The notes below the pieces were generated by a model. It searched no databases. It was given only the letters and a program-made list of their open reading frames with translations, and was not told the origin of the DNA. A stretch of DNA of 64,000 bases, from the NCBI GenBank assembly GCA_944548615.1, contig OX155957.1, positions 2,720,795 through 2,784,794 on the forward strand, written 5' to 3'. Each line of letters begins with the position of its first letter. Positions within the stretch are counted from its first letter, which is position 1. Positions 1 through 12,720 of this stretch are shown here, in pieces. Origin of the DNA: Micropterix aruncella. Taxonomy: Eukaryota; Arthropoda; Insecta; Lepidoptera; Micropterigidae. A program made the translations under genes and the position numbers.

Positions 1-1202
1 CGGCCATTTACGTTTCAAATTCAAAAAACTTTATCAATTTTGATCTTGATGAAGCTACAAACAATGCGTCGCAGTTCTAATTATCGATTATAATAATTTC
101 GGTGTTAGGTTTGGTTTACGAATTGTCTCACCCATTGTTTTAAAATTTCATTAATAATCTCGTCAACCACTAAAGATATTAGAAAATACTTACATAAAGT
201 TAGAGGTACTATGAAGCATACAATTTTCAGATTAAACATTCCTAATACCAAATCTACAAAAGATGTCGAAAAGTGACGTAAGTGAGAGTTGTAGGAAATA
301 TTATCTAAATTCAAAGTCATATTTATTTATTTGTCTAGGACTGGTATTATAGGACTTAGTTTTTGTATTTTTTTAAGGTCCGCCATGTTGAAACAAATGG
401 CGGATATTTCTCATCAGCCTTTGTAATGTCGGCATAAGGATAAACTATTTTGTACCTACATCATTTATCCTTAATTGGTCCTGTAGTGGATGTAATAAGG
501 CTCGTCGACTTAATAAAATTTCAATCTTGACAGATTTGTTTTATACAATACGGAGCACGTGCTCTTACTAATTCTAACTGGTATTATAAATATTAATATT
601 ACATTTCGTACGGCTCACTCTACAGCGCTGGGCAATAATCTGTTGCGATTGTATGCTATTATTTGATTTATATCTTATTTAGTGATGGTCACTCTTTTGT
701 GGCTGATCTTGCAGCGTGTCATCTGCGTGTCGAATTCCTACCGCTCGCAACCGTAGACATTCATTTATGGTTGAGAGTAATAAAGATTTATTCGTCGAAT
801 TCTATTAAATGAAGGTTTATTACATGATAATTTACAACAATGTGGACCAAAAATGTATTTGCAATAAATCGAAACGTAATAATCCGAATATAGCAATTAC
901 AACATTTTAGAAAGAAGAAAGAGTTAAATAGGGACGAGTCATAAAATAGAATATAATAAATTTATTGTGCTATACAAACATTACTTAATGAATATTACAC
1001 AGGCTTTATAACAAAAGACAATTTATACACAAATGGCGGACTTATCGCTATACCGATATCTTACAGTCAACCATTTGATAAACTATGTCATAATTGTCAC
1101 CGTACGATACACACAGAGGTAATAAAGTTAAATTTAAAAGAAACTGATACAAATATATCTATAACTTATAATAAGGTTGCCCAGGGAATGATAAAGGAGA
1201 GG
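1..1202. other. AT-rich intergenic DNA, no gene recognised
   Basis: No open frame here resembles a protein. A short motif, AAATGGCGGACTTAT, begins near 1033 and recurs inverted near 4500 and, diverged, near 57904. All three are followed by similar AT-rich sequence, so they may be ends of one small repeat. A related AAATGGCGGAT sits near 396. Confidence 0.5.
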
Positions 1203-1862
1203 ACAACTTGGGTTGTCGACTACAACGGGCGAGCCCGTCACCTCAGGAAGTTTTAACGATTAGTCGTTCTATCTCCCTGGAGTGAACGTAGAAGACTTAG
1301 AAGACAAAAACAGTCCAACATCTAGCTACGTCACAAGCCCGTAAGAGGCCAACGCCTTAACCGCGAGATAGCCAGGGATGTTAACTGGCGGGCCGACACT
1401 CGCGCCCTTACTTCCAATTATGACCAGATTACTCCGGTCTCTCGATTGGTTCCGAGTTCGAGGTCGCTTGCGCAGTCCTCTCCCTTACAAGCGGTGAAAC
1501 GGTGTATACCGAATCTATCGCGGACCACTGCGTCCTTTGCCCGGCTGTTCACCCAGGATCGGATGGCCGATGGTCGTTTCAAGAGCAGTCGCCGTAAGGT
1601 CCGCAACCACCCCCGCTCTATAGGAAACAGTACTGCTTCCAGAGTCCCCCGACTGTTAGTCAGAGTGCACAGTCGATTGGATCACGCCGCACGGTGCGCA
1701 GACCGTCTAGGAGCGCCAGAAGTTTGATTCCCAGGGGAAACTGACCAAGGCCAGAGTCCTACCCAGGCTCGCACTTCATGCGTGGAGGCCGTCGGATGGG
1801 TGTTGACCCGTGAGTGTGACCAACCCTGAACAGAATGGGTCTTTGTGGCCAACCCAGCAAGG
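1203..1862 (+). mobile_element. R665 repeat copy A, near full length
   Basis: First copy of the GC-rich R665 family. The start ACAACTTGGGTTGTCGAC is shared with copies D and F. The body reads through the conserved landmarks CTCCCTGGAG, CGCGAGATAGCCAGG and CGCTCTATAGGAAACAGTAC to GTGTTGACCCGTGAGTGTGACC near the 3' end. The usual 3' terminus (GGGCCCATTAGCTCCC) is missing; at about 1862 the sequence switches to an inverted piece of the 5' part. The reading frames over it are disrupted differently in each copy, so I treat it as non-coding. Confidence 0.8.
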
Positions 1863-2093
1863 ACCTGGAGTAATCTGGTAACAATTGGAAGTAAGGGCGT
1901 GAGTGTAAGCCCGCCGGGTAACACTCCTGGTTAACACGCCGGCTAACACTAACATCTCGCGGTTAAGGCGTTGGCCTCTTACGGGTTTGTTTTGTCCAAG
2001 TCTTCTGCGCTCACTGCAGGGAGATAGAACGACTAATCGTTAAAACTTCCTGAAGTGACGGGCTCGCCCGCTGTAGTCGACAACCCTAGTTGT
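1863..2093 (-). mobile_element. R665 copy A, inverted 5' segment
   Basis: This is the reverse complement of the first ~230 bp of R665: it ends GGGCTCGCCCGCTGTAGTCG at 2065-2084, the mirror of the family start. Together with 1203-1862 it makes a large inverted repeat. Since other copies show the same 5' inversion, I read this as a retrotransposition by-product and not as terminal inverted repeats. It carries a small internal duplication near 1930-1955. Confidence 0.75.
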
Positions 2094-2270
2094 ATGTTAT
2101 AGCCGCAGGCAGAATTCACGGCGGCCCTTCCGGGTTAGTTCTTCGTCGAGGAGGCAACCGGATGGGAGCTGAACCGTGAGATGAGCCGACCTAAGGAAAC
2201 TCAGATATTCTATCAGACCCAAGCTGCACGGTACCGTTATGAACCGGTCATAGACGGGAAAAGGGTGAAG
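2094..2270 (+). mobile_element. R665 old-subfamily 3' remnant
   Basis: The segment resembles the 3' end of diverged copy F (17500-17650): both have GAGGAGGC, GGAGCTGAA(C/T)CGTGAG, then CAAGCTGCACG and ACCGTT. It is more diverged than its neighbour and probably comes from an older insertion. Confidence 0.55.
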
Positions 2271-3260
2271 GCGGTCCTCTGCGAGCTACAGTGCCTTTTT
2301 AGTCAAATTTGCTTATTAGTAAATTTATGCGATATTCAACGGGAAATTGGATTCTTATGCCCAACTTACCATACTGAATTGTTTGGAAACCAAAAATAGC
2401 AATGTACATAGATGCCTGAATCTGCACATACATATATGTTAAACTAGGTCATTTCGGTTTAAGAGTAGTGGTTTATTTCTAACGTAGCACTTTAGTAGTG
2501 ATAAGTATTTCGGCTTATTCTTATTTGGTGGGCTCATTAATTTATCAAAGATTTACAACTCTTCCATGGTGTTGAGTAGCATTTCTACGACGACGGCCGA
2601 ATCCGCCGTAGCGGTCACAGCCATTGTAAACTTGACAAACTAGCTTATTTTTATAGCTTTGTCATAAATAGCGGCGTCAATAACGCCCGTCATAATAAAG
2701 TTGGGCAATTTGGTGACCAGATTTAGTAGGGCGCTCGGCGATCGCTTATATCGATACACTCGCTCGTATTTCATGTAAATTAATTTCCCCTCGCGAAGGC
2801 ATATTTTCGGATAACGATCGCTTTGCGATCGACAATCGATGAATCAGCGGAGTCATGCTGTTATTAGCCGTTAAGAGGAAATTTACTGGTTTGTCAGTCA
2901 GCGGCGCTGGCCCAGCGCTGGTTGCCGCAGAGTCCAAAACTAGGTAGCAGCTATGGGATACAGTGAAAGGATGTTAATTGATCAACAATAGGATCCTAAG
3001 AATGTGAAGAACTCCAGGAACACTGCGATATTTATGAAGTACAATTCACTATTGATTATTTTCTCTTATGAAATTGATTGATGACATTAGCTGCTGCTTC
3101 CAATCAGTCTACTGAATACTTTATCTAAGACACTCGATAATGAGGTGAAGAGGCAAATAGTGTCCTTTATTAAAAGCCAATACTTTTTATCACATTTCTA
3201 ATACCTATATACACGGCTGGTAATGGGTATAATTATTTATCATTAGTTCCTATGTATTAA
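2271..3260. other. Unique-looking DNA, no gene recognised
   Basis: No coding match seen. Part of it (about 2570-2960) is less AT-rich than the flanks and holds short palindromes such as GCGATCGC and CGATCGC motifs. It looks like single-copy sequence, but I cannot assign a function. Confidence 0.4.
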
Positions 3261-3261
3261 T

Positions 3262-3734
<473 letters not shown>

Positions 3735-3758
3735 AATATTTGATTGGTTTTTTGTAAA

Positions 3759-3888
3759 ATTTCTTTTTTTAAGAATTCGTTTAAAGGATGACACTTTGAT
3801 CTTTTTTTAGGAATTCGTTTAAAAGATGTCACTTTGATTTTTAAACGAATAACGTCATCCTTTAAACGAATTCTTAAAAAAAGAAATT
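3759..3888. repeat. Palindromic spacer inside the TA tract
   Basis: A left arm with AAGAATTCGTTTAAAGGATG at about 3770 is mirrored by CATCCTTTAAACGAATTCTT at about 3856, each continuing into an A/T-rich flank. The left half also repeats itself with ~40-bp spacing (GAATTCGTTTAAA at 3773 and 3812). With TA runs on both sides the whole 3.48-4.41 kb block could fold as one hairpin. Confidence 0.8.
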
Positions 3889-5162
<1,274 letters not shown>

Positions 5163-5855
5163 GAGCATATGTGACATCTTGCGGTGTCGACTACAACGGG
5201 CGAGCCCGTCACCACAGGACGTTTTAACGATTTTTCGTTCTGTCGCCCTGCAGTGAACGTAGAAGACCTTGGACAGAACAATCCAACGTCCAGCTACGTC
5301 ACAACCCGCAAGAAGCCAACGCCTTTACCGCGAGATAGCCAGTATGTTACCTGGCGGGCCGACACTCGCGCCCTTGCTTCCAATTGTGACCAGATTTCTC
5401 CGGTCTCTCGATTGGTTCCGAATTCGAGGTCGCTTGCGCGGTCCTCTCCCTTACGAAGCGGTGAAACGGTGTGCACCGAATCTATCGCGGACCAAGGCGT
5501 CCTTTGCCCGACTCTGAACCGGGATCGGATGGCCAATGGTCATTTCAAGAGCAGTCGCCTTAAGGTAGGCAACCACCCCCGCTCTATAGGAAACAATACA
5601 GTTCCCAGACTCCCCCGACTGTTAGTCGGAGAGCAAAGTCGATTGGCTTGCGCCGCTCGGTGCGCAGACCGTCTAGGAGCGCCAGAAGTTTGATTCCCAG
5701 GGGAAACTGACCAAGGCCAGAGTCCTACCCAGGTTCGCACCCCATGCGTGGAGGCCATCGGATGGGTGTTGACCCGTGAGTGTGACCGACCCTGAACACA
5801 TGGGTCATCGTGGCCACCTCATCATGGGCCCGTTAGCTCCCGAGCATATGTGACA
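5163..5855 (+). mobile_element. R665 copy B with 14-bp target duplication
   Basis: GAGCATATGTGACA occurs at 5163-5176 and again at 5842-5855, directly flanking a 665-bp element (5177-5841). The element starts TCTTGCGGTGTCGACTAC, carries the CGGGCGAGCCCG hairpin and ends GGGCCCGTTAGCTCCC. This best-bounded copy defines both ends of the family. The perfect 14-bp duplication and the lack of terminal inverted repeats point to target-primed reverse transcription. There is no A-tail and no clear tRNA-type promoter; a GAGTTCGAGG-like string is only a weak B-box candidate. Confidence 0.88.
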
Positions 5856-7429
5856 GAGCGCTCGATTGGTTCAAGGAATTTAACACAGGCGATCATACCG
5901 AGGCGCGTAGTCATAACGACAATGATTAAATGTTCGGGGTGCAACAATAGAGTCTTCGAACCACAACTGTTTCTGATATATATACACGACTTTACAAAAT
6001 TAAAACTAGATGGAGGGGGGGTGTGTCTGTTCTAGAAAACACAGTTTTAATTTTTACCTCAAAGACGACTGAGGCACATCAAATCTTACCTGCGCAAAAA
6101 CTTGCTTAGTAAACCAAACTTTACAAATATTAATTACATGCCATTTAAAATAATAAACCATGCAAATGGCGATCTAGGCAACGACTTAAAAATACAAAAC
6201 TGTGAAATGACATGTGACTGCAAGCCTATAGAGAGAGTTTAATTAGTGAAAGGAAGATTGCATTAGGTATAATAAGATTTACTATTGATGGCAGGTCTGG
6301 CAGGGAAAACCAGTAACATGATTATGCCTTCCAACTTCTGAGACGTGTTTCGTCAAGATTTTTTTTAGAAATGAAGACGGAAATATCCATTTTGAGCCCC
6401 CCTCCTCCTGGGACGATTAAGACCATTTTAAGGTTGAAATTAATATGTGTGTTTATGTGTGTGTGTGTGTGTGTGTGTATATATTTCTTCACGGTAGTGC
6501 CCACACGCTTAATTCGATTGAGCTGAAATTTGGCATGCAGGCATCATTTGCTTTAGGCAAGAGTTCAAAAGGTAGTTGCTGAAATCGTCCACCAGGGAGC
6601 GCACTAGTCATATTTAATTATTGAAATATTAGCCTTAGAAAATTGAACTTTAGTACACAGATGCCTTGTCGGGCCGAAATTTCATTGTAAAATTTTGATT
6701 GAAATATCTCATATAGAAGCTACACTAATAATATTAAAATTCCGTCACATATGTTAATGAAATAATAACGTCTTCTGATAGCGCTTAGCCGAGAACGAAC
6801 GGCCCGAGACAATTGCAACGGAACACATACGTGTTTGTTCGCCGGGCGGTCATCGATTTAATTTATGAAATTAATATTCAGATGAAATCAGTCGTTGGTT
6901 ACTTGCCGGAAAAGTTTTTGAAACTGCGGCGCGAGCGGGAGGTGCGGGGAAGTCAAAAACTCAATATATTAGGAGTAATCAGGAGTCCAACCTTTATAAC
7001 CATGCCAAAACCTTTATAACGATAACCATGCCAAATATCAAAACTGCCTCATATATCGTAAGGTAAAATTCTACTTTAACTGAACTGTGAAATAAGAATA
7101 AAAATATGCCCCCAGATTTTAATTCCTGATCAACGTTAACACTCGCCTATATCTGAGAATCTATACTTGAAAATCGGCGCACGTTACAAGACTTTCAGGG
7201 ATACAAATGCGATATGTATTTGTGATAAAATAACGATGGGCCCCTTAAGAGAAACGTAATATTATTTTTCCTGGGAATGACATACAGAGACTTATATCTT
7301 ATCTTGAGAAGCTTGATGGTTTCTTTGAGGCTTTTGAATGTGATGTTTGGTAAAAAATGCCAAACCACTAAAAACAAAAAAAAAAATAAGGCAAATTACC
7401 AAACCCACGAATGCTTGCTTTGACCGCCT
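5856..7429. other. AT-rich DNA with (GT)n, no gene
   Basis: Holds a (GT)n microsatellite at about 6450-6478 and C- and G-rich runs (6013-6020, 6399-6411). No frame resembles a known protein. Confidence 0.4.
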
Positions 7430-7452
7430 GGGGGGGGGGGGGGGGGGGGGGG
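7430..7452. repeat. Homopolymer run of 23 G
   Basis: Uninterrupted G tract followed by TGGTT. It could form G-quadruplex structure on the + strand, or its length could be a sequencing artefact. Confidence 0.95.
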
Positions 7453-7584
7453 TGGTTAAAGCGTGCACGTATTTTTATTGACACTAAGTAGTAGCCGTCA
7501 AGAACTAACCTCTATAAACCTCTATAACCTCTATAAAATACAACCAAATCATAGCAAGAAAAATAATAACGAATGAGTTGTAAA

Positions 7585-7626
7585 TCCTACTAATATTATA
7601 AACGCGAAACCGCTGGGGGCAGCTAG
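7585..7626 (+). mobile_element. 42-bp mini-Helitron remnant
   Basis: TCCTACTAATATTATAAA, the common lepidopteran Helitron 5' end, runs almost directly into a 3' end of CAGCTAG followed by T. An A precedes the element, fitting A^T insertion. The internal region is gone, leaving only the two termini. Confidence 0.6.
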
Positions 7627-8640
7627 TAATAAAATAAATTAGGTACAAAAAAATAGAGTAAACATAAGTTAGATAACTCGAAATTTTGTTGAAAAATCTT
7701 TTTTTTGCACATATTCCAAACGCTTGCTCGCAGGCGAACAGGATGACTGCAGCAAAGTGACAGGGGCGCAGGCTATATCCTCGCCGTACGAAAGTATGCA
7801 TTTTTTTAAAATGACATAAACGAAAGTGCCTGCTTTAGACTCTATGCCCGCTTTAGGCCCTATTCCCCTACTTTTCTCGTTGTCACCTCTTAGACTAGTC
7901 CTCTAGTACCCCTCTCTCTCTTTCTCTTTCTTTCAGGCGGAATAGTTGAGTGAGTCTTTACCCGCCTTAAAACCACGATACTATGATATTGCTCGAAAGC
8001 AGGATTTCTCACTAAAATATACTAAAATTTAAAAAGTTTGAGAAAGCATGTCAATAAATTACGAATGTTTATGCAGCAGTTTACGGCAGCCCGAATACAG
8101 GAGCCAACCGATAATTTGGGCGTCACAAACTATTAAGGGCGTGCAGGTCGTTATCATTCCGCGGACGTTAATCAAAGGATCTGCAAAGTTTACACCTGCT
8201 TGCTTACAAGTGTGTTTTATTATGTCTTTAACTGGTATGGTTGTAAGTTTTTTTACGAAGATACTTACAAAGATATCTGTTAGCATAGGACCTCTGACTA
8301 CATGGGAGATAAAGTATGTAAGTCCAAAAACCCAAGTAAAATATTTACAAAAACGTACTTAGATTATTTACCCAAATAAAATTGAAATTGTAAAACAAAA
8401 ACACGTTGATACTTAGAAATATTTCACGACAGCAAAATTCCATAGCTTGGAAACAGGCAAAATAGGTCGAAATAGATACGCGCGACGACCTGTTCTCGAA
8501 GTTGAATTTTCGTTGTGGCATAGATTGCTGACGATAGCTTAGAGCAAAAAATTACAATGTGCTGGTTCCAATTTAGGTATTTACCAATTGCCACACCCAG
8601 AATATTTGTATTTTAATATTTTTCTATTCCTGTTCTAATA
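7627..8640. other. Intergenic DNA, no gene recognised
   Basis: A 104-codon frame at 8048-8362 (+) shows no recognisable motif and has an overlapping antisense frame. I see no reason to call it a gene. Confidence 0.35.
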
Positions 8641-8904
8641 TCTATATCCTCTAATTGATTTTTTTTCCAGATAAAAATATTGCCAGTGTTTTGTAGGGTT
8701 CATAAGAAGTTCATTAGCATCGAACCAGTGCCTTGCTATATTATTAAAATTACTTCCTACTACTTGCAGTTTATGTGTTTTTATTTTTAAGGAAACAACT
8801 GATATCGTCAACATAGTAATAAGTTTGTTTCTGATGAATTGATTTATCTAAATAATCAATGAATAATATACAGCGAGGTGTCCAGAATCGAGAATTGCGG
8901 TGTC
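8640..8904 (-). pseudogene. LINE reverse transcriptase, inverted 5' part
   Basis: Reading the minus strand from 8904 downward and allowing frameshifts gives GTPQ followed by a degraded SILG-like motif, then the catalytic box YVDDIS near 8825, then NELLMNPTK near 8700. These are in the normal order of the palm domain of a non-LTR reverse transcriptase. The piece abuts a plus-strand fragment holding the C-terminal part of the same kind of protein, as expected if one insertion had its 5' half inverted. It is clearly dead. Confidence 0.65.
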
Positions 8905-9290
8905 CCACATGTAAGTATCCCCAATACTTTGCCTATTTCCATTCCTTAATAAGTTATGGCTTCATGTTCCGGGGAATGGCTGCAATTTCTGTAAGAATAT
9001 TTCGACTAAAGAAAAGAGCAATTCGCAAATTGTTTAAAATATATCATGCACAGGGTAAGTACTATTTTAATTAATTCGGATATTCATTTGCATAACACGC
9101 GAAACAAACAAGACTTGCGTCTTTACAAACTGCGACTAAGTAAGGTTGAAAATAATTCCATTTATCAGTTCAATCTTTTTTACAATAACATTTCGGCGTG
9201 CGTCAGGGGTTTCGGAGACATTCGATTTAAGAAAAAGGCCCAAGACAATTTATTCTATTCAGGCCTTTCAGACTATCGATTTTTTTAATC
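8905..9290 (+). pseudogene. LINE reverse transcriptase C-terminal part
   Basis: In two frames the plus strand encodes FHSLISYG, then RLKKRAIRKLF, then HLHNTRNKQDLRL and QFNLFYNNI. This order (LQKRAIR, HNTRN, NLYN) is typical of the region after the catalytic core in L2/Crack/Daphne-like LINEs, and the element at 26603-27608 has the same landmarks. A frameshift near 9050 breaks it. It is probably the 3' half of the 5'-inverted insertion that includes 8640-8904. Confidence 0.65.
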
Positions 9291-9529
9291 TTTCGTGATT
9301 ATTTTTATTACGACATATTTATTGAACTATTGACGACATTTTTATTGAAATATATTATTAAATCCAATCATTTTGATAACCGGAGTTGGATTATAATATA
9401 AAATTTTGTCTTGACATTTTCTGTTGCGCATTATTTAGAGTATTTTAGCAGCTTAAATTAATTTTAAAATATTTTATATTTTTTATTACAAATGTAATTA
9501 TTTATTATTGTTACAATATCGAAAAAACA

Positions 9530-9690
9530 TTTATATTTGTGTACAGTCAATCTGTACACAAATGAATTATTTAGTTTACCATATAAGGGCAATCATGTAA
9601 AATCAAAATATTTTACATTTGTGTACAGTCAATCTGTACACAAATGAATTATCCTAGTTTACCATATAAGATCAATCATGTAAAATAAAT
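9530..9690. repeat. Duplicated 82-bp unit with perfect hairpin
   Basis: TTTGTGTACAG-TCAAT-CTGTACACAAA is present at 9536-9562 and again at 9618-9644, each followed by GAATTAT and TTTACCATATAAG. The 11-bp stem is perfect in both. The downstream CCATATAAG...CATGTAAAAT motif is related to 28961-28984, so this may be the end of a dispersed repeat. Confidence 0.75.
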
Positions 9691-9694
9691 TTGG

Positions 9695-10404
9695 CAATAC
9701 CAACAACACTATCAATAGACCTGTCGATTACAATGGGCGAACCCGTCACCTCAGGAAGTTTTAACTAAAATTGATCGTTTCGGCTCCCGTTAGGTGAGCG
9801 CAGAAGACTTAGGACACAACAGTCCACCGTCAAGTTCCGCCACATGCCCGTGAGACCAACGCCTTACCGCGAGATAGCCAGGTATGTTACCCAGCGGGCC
9901 GACACTCGCGCCCTTACTACCAGTTGCAACCAGATTACTTCGCTCTCCCGACTGGTTACGAGTTCGACGTCGAGGTCGCTTGCGCGGTCCTGACCCTTAC
10001 GTAGCAGTGAAACGGTGTCTACCGAATCTATCGCGGACCACGGCATTCTTTGCTCAGCTATTCACCCGGAATCGGGTAACCGATGGTCGTTTCAAGAGCA
10101 GTCGAAATAAGGTGAAAAACTACCCCTGCTCTATAGGAGACAGTACTGTTTCCAGACTCCCCGACTGTTAGTCAGAATGTACAATCGATTGTCTGACGCC
10201 CACGGTGCGCAAACTGTCCAGGAGCGCTAGAAGATTGACTCCTGGGGAAAACTAGCCTTGAGGCCAGAGTCCTGCCCGATCTCGCACTTTACGCATAGAG
10301 GCCGCCGGATGAGTGTTGACCCGTGATTGTGGCCGACCCTCAACAAATGGGTCTTCGTGGCCAACTCCAACAGGGCCCATTAGCTCCCTGACAATACCAA
10401 CAAC
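9695..10404 (+). mobile_element. R665 copy C with 13-bp target duplication
   Basis: CAATACCAACAAC flanks the element at 9695-9707 and 10392-10404. The body (9708-10391) is a somewhat diverged R665: the first hairpin is weakened (GTCGATTACAATGGGCG), but the middle and the end GGGCCCATTAGCTCCC are intact. Its right-hand target duplication is also the left flank of copy D. Confidence 0.85.
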
Positions 10405-11071
10405 TTGGGTTGTCGACTACAGCGGGCGAGCCCGTCACCTCAGGAAGTTTTAACGATTAGTCGTTTTATCTCCCTGGAGTAAGCGTAGAAGACTTGGGGA
10501 CGAAACAGTCCACCATCTAGCTACGCCACAACCCGTAAGAGACCAACGCCTTAACCGCGAGATAGCCAGTAATGTTACCTGGCGGGCCGACACTCGTGCC
10601 CTTACTTCCAATTGTGACCATATTTCTCCGGTCTCTCGATTGGTTCCGAGTTCGAGGTCGCTTGTGCGGTCCTCTTCCTTACGAAGCGGTGAAACGGTGT
10701 ATACCGAATCTATCGCGGACCACGGCGTCCTTTGCCCGGCTCTTCACCCAGGATCGGATGGCCGATGGTCATTTCAAGAGCAGTCGCCGTAAGGTCCCTA
10801 ACCACCCCCGCTCTATAGGAAACAGTACAGCTTCCAGACTCCTCCGACTGTTAGTCAGAGTGCACAATCGCTTGGCTTACGCCGCACGGTGCGCAGACCG
10901 TCCAGGAGCAACAGATGTTTGATTCCCAGGGAAAACTGACCAAAGCCAGAGTCCTACCCAGGTTCGCACCTCATGCGTGGAGGCCGTCGGATAGGTGTTG
11001 ACCCGTGAGTGTGACCGACCCTGAACAGAATAGGTCTTCGTGGCCAACCCAGCATGGGCCCATTAGCTCCC
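10405..11071 (+). mobile_element. R665 copy D
   Basis: Begins TTGGGTTGTCGAC immediately after the repeated CAATACCAACAAC and ends CATTAGCTCCC at 11071. It has a 116-codon open frame (10572-10922). The matching frame in copy L has the same length but starts with GTG instead of ATG, and other copies are frameshifted, so coding is doubtful. Confidence 0.83.
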
Positions 11072-11342
11072 ACACTGACTAGTCTGGTCCCAAGTCTTCT
11101 ACGCTCACTGCAGGGAGATAGAACGACTAATCGTTAAAACTTCCTGTGGTGACGGGCTCGCCCACTGTAGTCGACAACTCAAGTTGTTATTCAGAGTGCA
11201 CAGTCGTTTGGCTTACGCCGCACGGTGCGCAGACCGTCCAGGAGCGCAAGAAGTTTGATTCCCAGGGGAAACTGACCATACGGCCAGAGTACTACCTAGG
11301 CTCGCAACAGTCCTACCCATCGCGTCCTACCCATCGCTCGGA
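11072..11342. mobile_element. R665 copy E, 5'-inverted and rearranged
   Basis: 11072-11188 is a minus-strand copy of the first ~115 bp of the family, ending GTCGACAACTCAAGTTGTT. It joins a plus-strand 3' segment (11189-11342) that starts at GTGCACAGTCGTTTGGC. The target string CAATACCAACA follows at 11343-11353. Inverted 5' part plus direct 3' part at one target is the twin-priming pattern. Confidence 0.7.
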
Positions 11343-11353
11343 CAATACCAACA

Positions 11354-12142
11354 GTAGAAATTCCTACCAACTGGCTTATTATATAAATAAATTAATACTA
11401 TTATACAAACAGGCGGGGACTGCGGAAAATAGTATGACCGCGTAATGCTAGTGGAGATATTATAAGCTGATCAAGTTGCCAGTAGGGATCCAGAGGCCTA
11501 GATCCGTGGCCTCCGCATTCTTGGAGTGTCGGCGTCAGCGACAGACGTCGCTCGGGCGTTTAGCCCTCTACGATCACTATAATTTGTAAATGATTGTATT
11601 GAAATGGTGAGCCGGGAGAGGCGATGCGTTATGGCGGCTAATGGTCAGTTGAGACCGACAAAGCCCGCGGGCGCCCGCCGCGCCGCCGCTCCGCCTCAAA
11701 TGTACGCTATTGCTGCTCTAATGAATGGCGATTCAGAGCGAAATTTACTTACTTATTACTAAAAGCGCCCTAATAGGAAACGATAATTGTTATTAGCTGC
11801 TGCGGCGGCATCGCGGAGCCCCTTAGCTAAATCAGATAAGATACCTTAGTGTTCCGGACGAAAAAGCTTTTTTACCTCAGGTGGGGTAGTTTTGGTTATT
11901 GATATTTTTATTTATTAAGGAAAATACAGTATGACATAATATACATAATTTCAAAATGAAATTTCTGAAATTCTGACATTTAAAACCGGTTACGGATTTC
12001 CTGTCAATTACAAATTTATATTTATTTTATTCCAGTATTTTTTGGCCATTTCTTAATACACTATATACTATTACAATTGCTTGAGAGTTGTATGCTTGAT
12101 ACGTGTATGTTTGCAGGGAGAGTTAAGCAGACGGTGGGAGAA

Positions 12143-12144
<2 letters not shown>
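11354..12144. other. GC-rich island, possible conserved non-coding DNA
   Basis: About 11450-11840 is clearly richer in GC and CpG than its surroundings (for example GGCGCCCGCCGCGCCGCCG near 11669) and is not related to R665. No splice-bounded coding frame is apparent. It could be a regulatory or untranslated part of a nearby gene; the sequence alone does not say. Confidence 0.35.
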
Positions 12145-12201
<57 letters not shown>

Positions 12202-12235
12202 CTGTCTGTATGTCTGCATGTGTTTGTGTGTGTGT
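12145..12235 (+). repeat. (TG)n microsatellite
   Basis: TG dinucleotides with TCTGTCTGTATG interruptions. The apparent cysteine-valine frame is a repeat artefact. Confidence 0.95.
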
Positions 12236-12442
12236 GGGTTTATTTTTTTTAAAAACCTAAGTAATGTTCCAAAACATAATTCACAAAGTCTGCCTAACTA
12301 GGCCGAAGCCCGTACCAAGGTAGACTCGACTAGGTCACTTGTAAGGTTTATATTGTGCGCACACTTATTAAAGTACTATTATTGAGAAAATGAAAAAATA
12401 AAAAAATAAATCTAATAGCTCTAATAAATTTCAAGTATATTT

Positions 12443-12720
<278 letters not shown>

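Noticed and set aside
1203..2093. R665 copy A as a MITE with ~230-bp terminal inverted repeats
   Set aside because: Other full copies lack the inverted end, and copies B, C and L have 11-14 bp target duplications, so the inversion is copy-specific.
10572..10922. 116-codon frame in R665 copy D, matched in length by copy L
   Set aside because: The start codon is not conserved (GTG in L), other copies are frameshifted, differences change amino acids freely, and the antisense strand is equally open. A dN/dS test across many copies would settle it.
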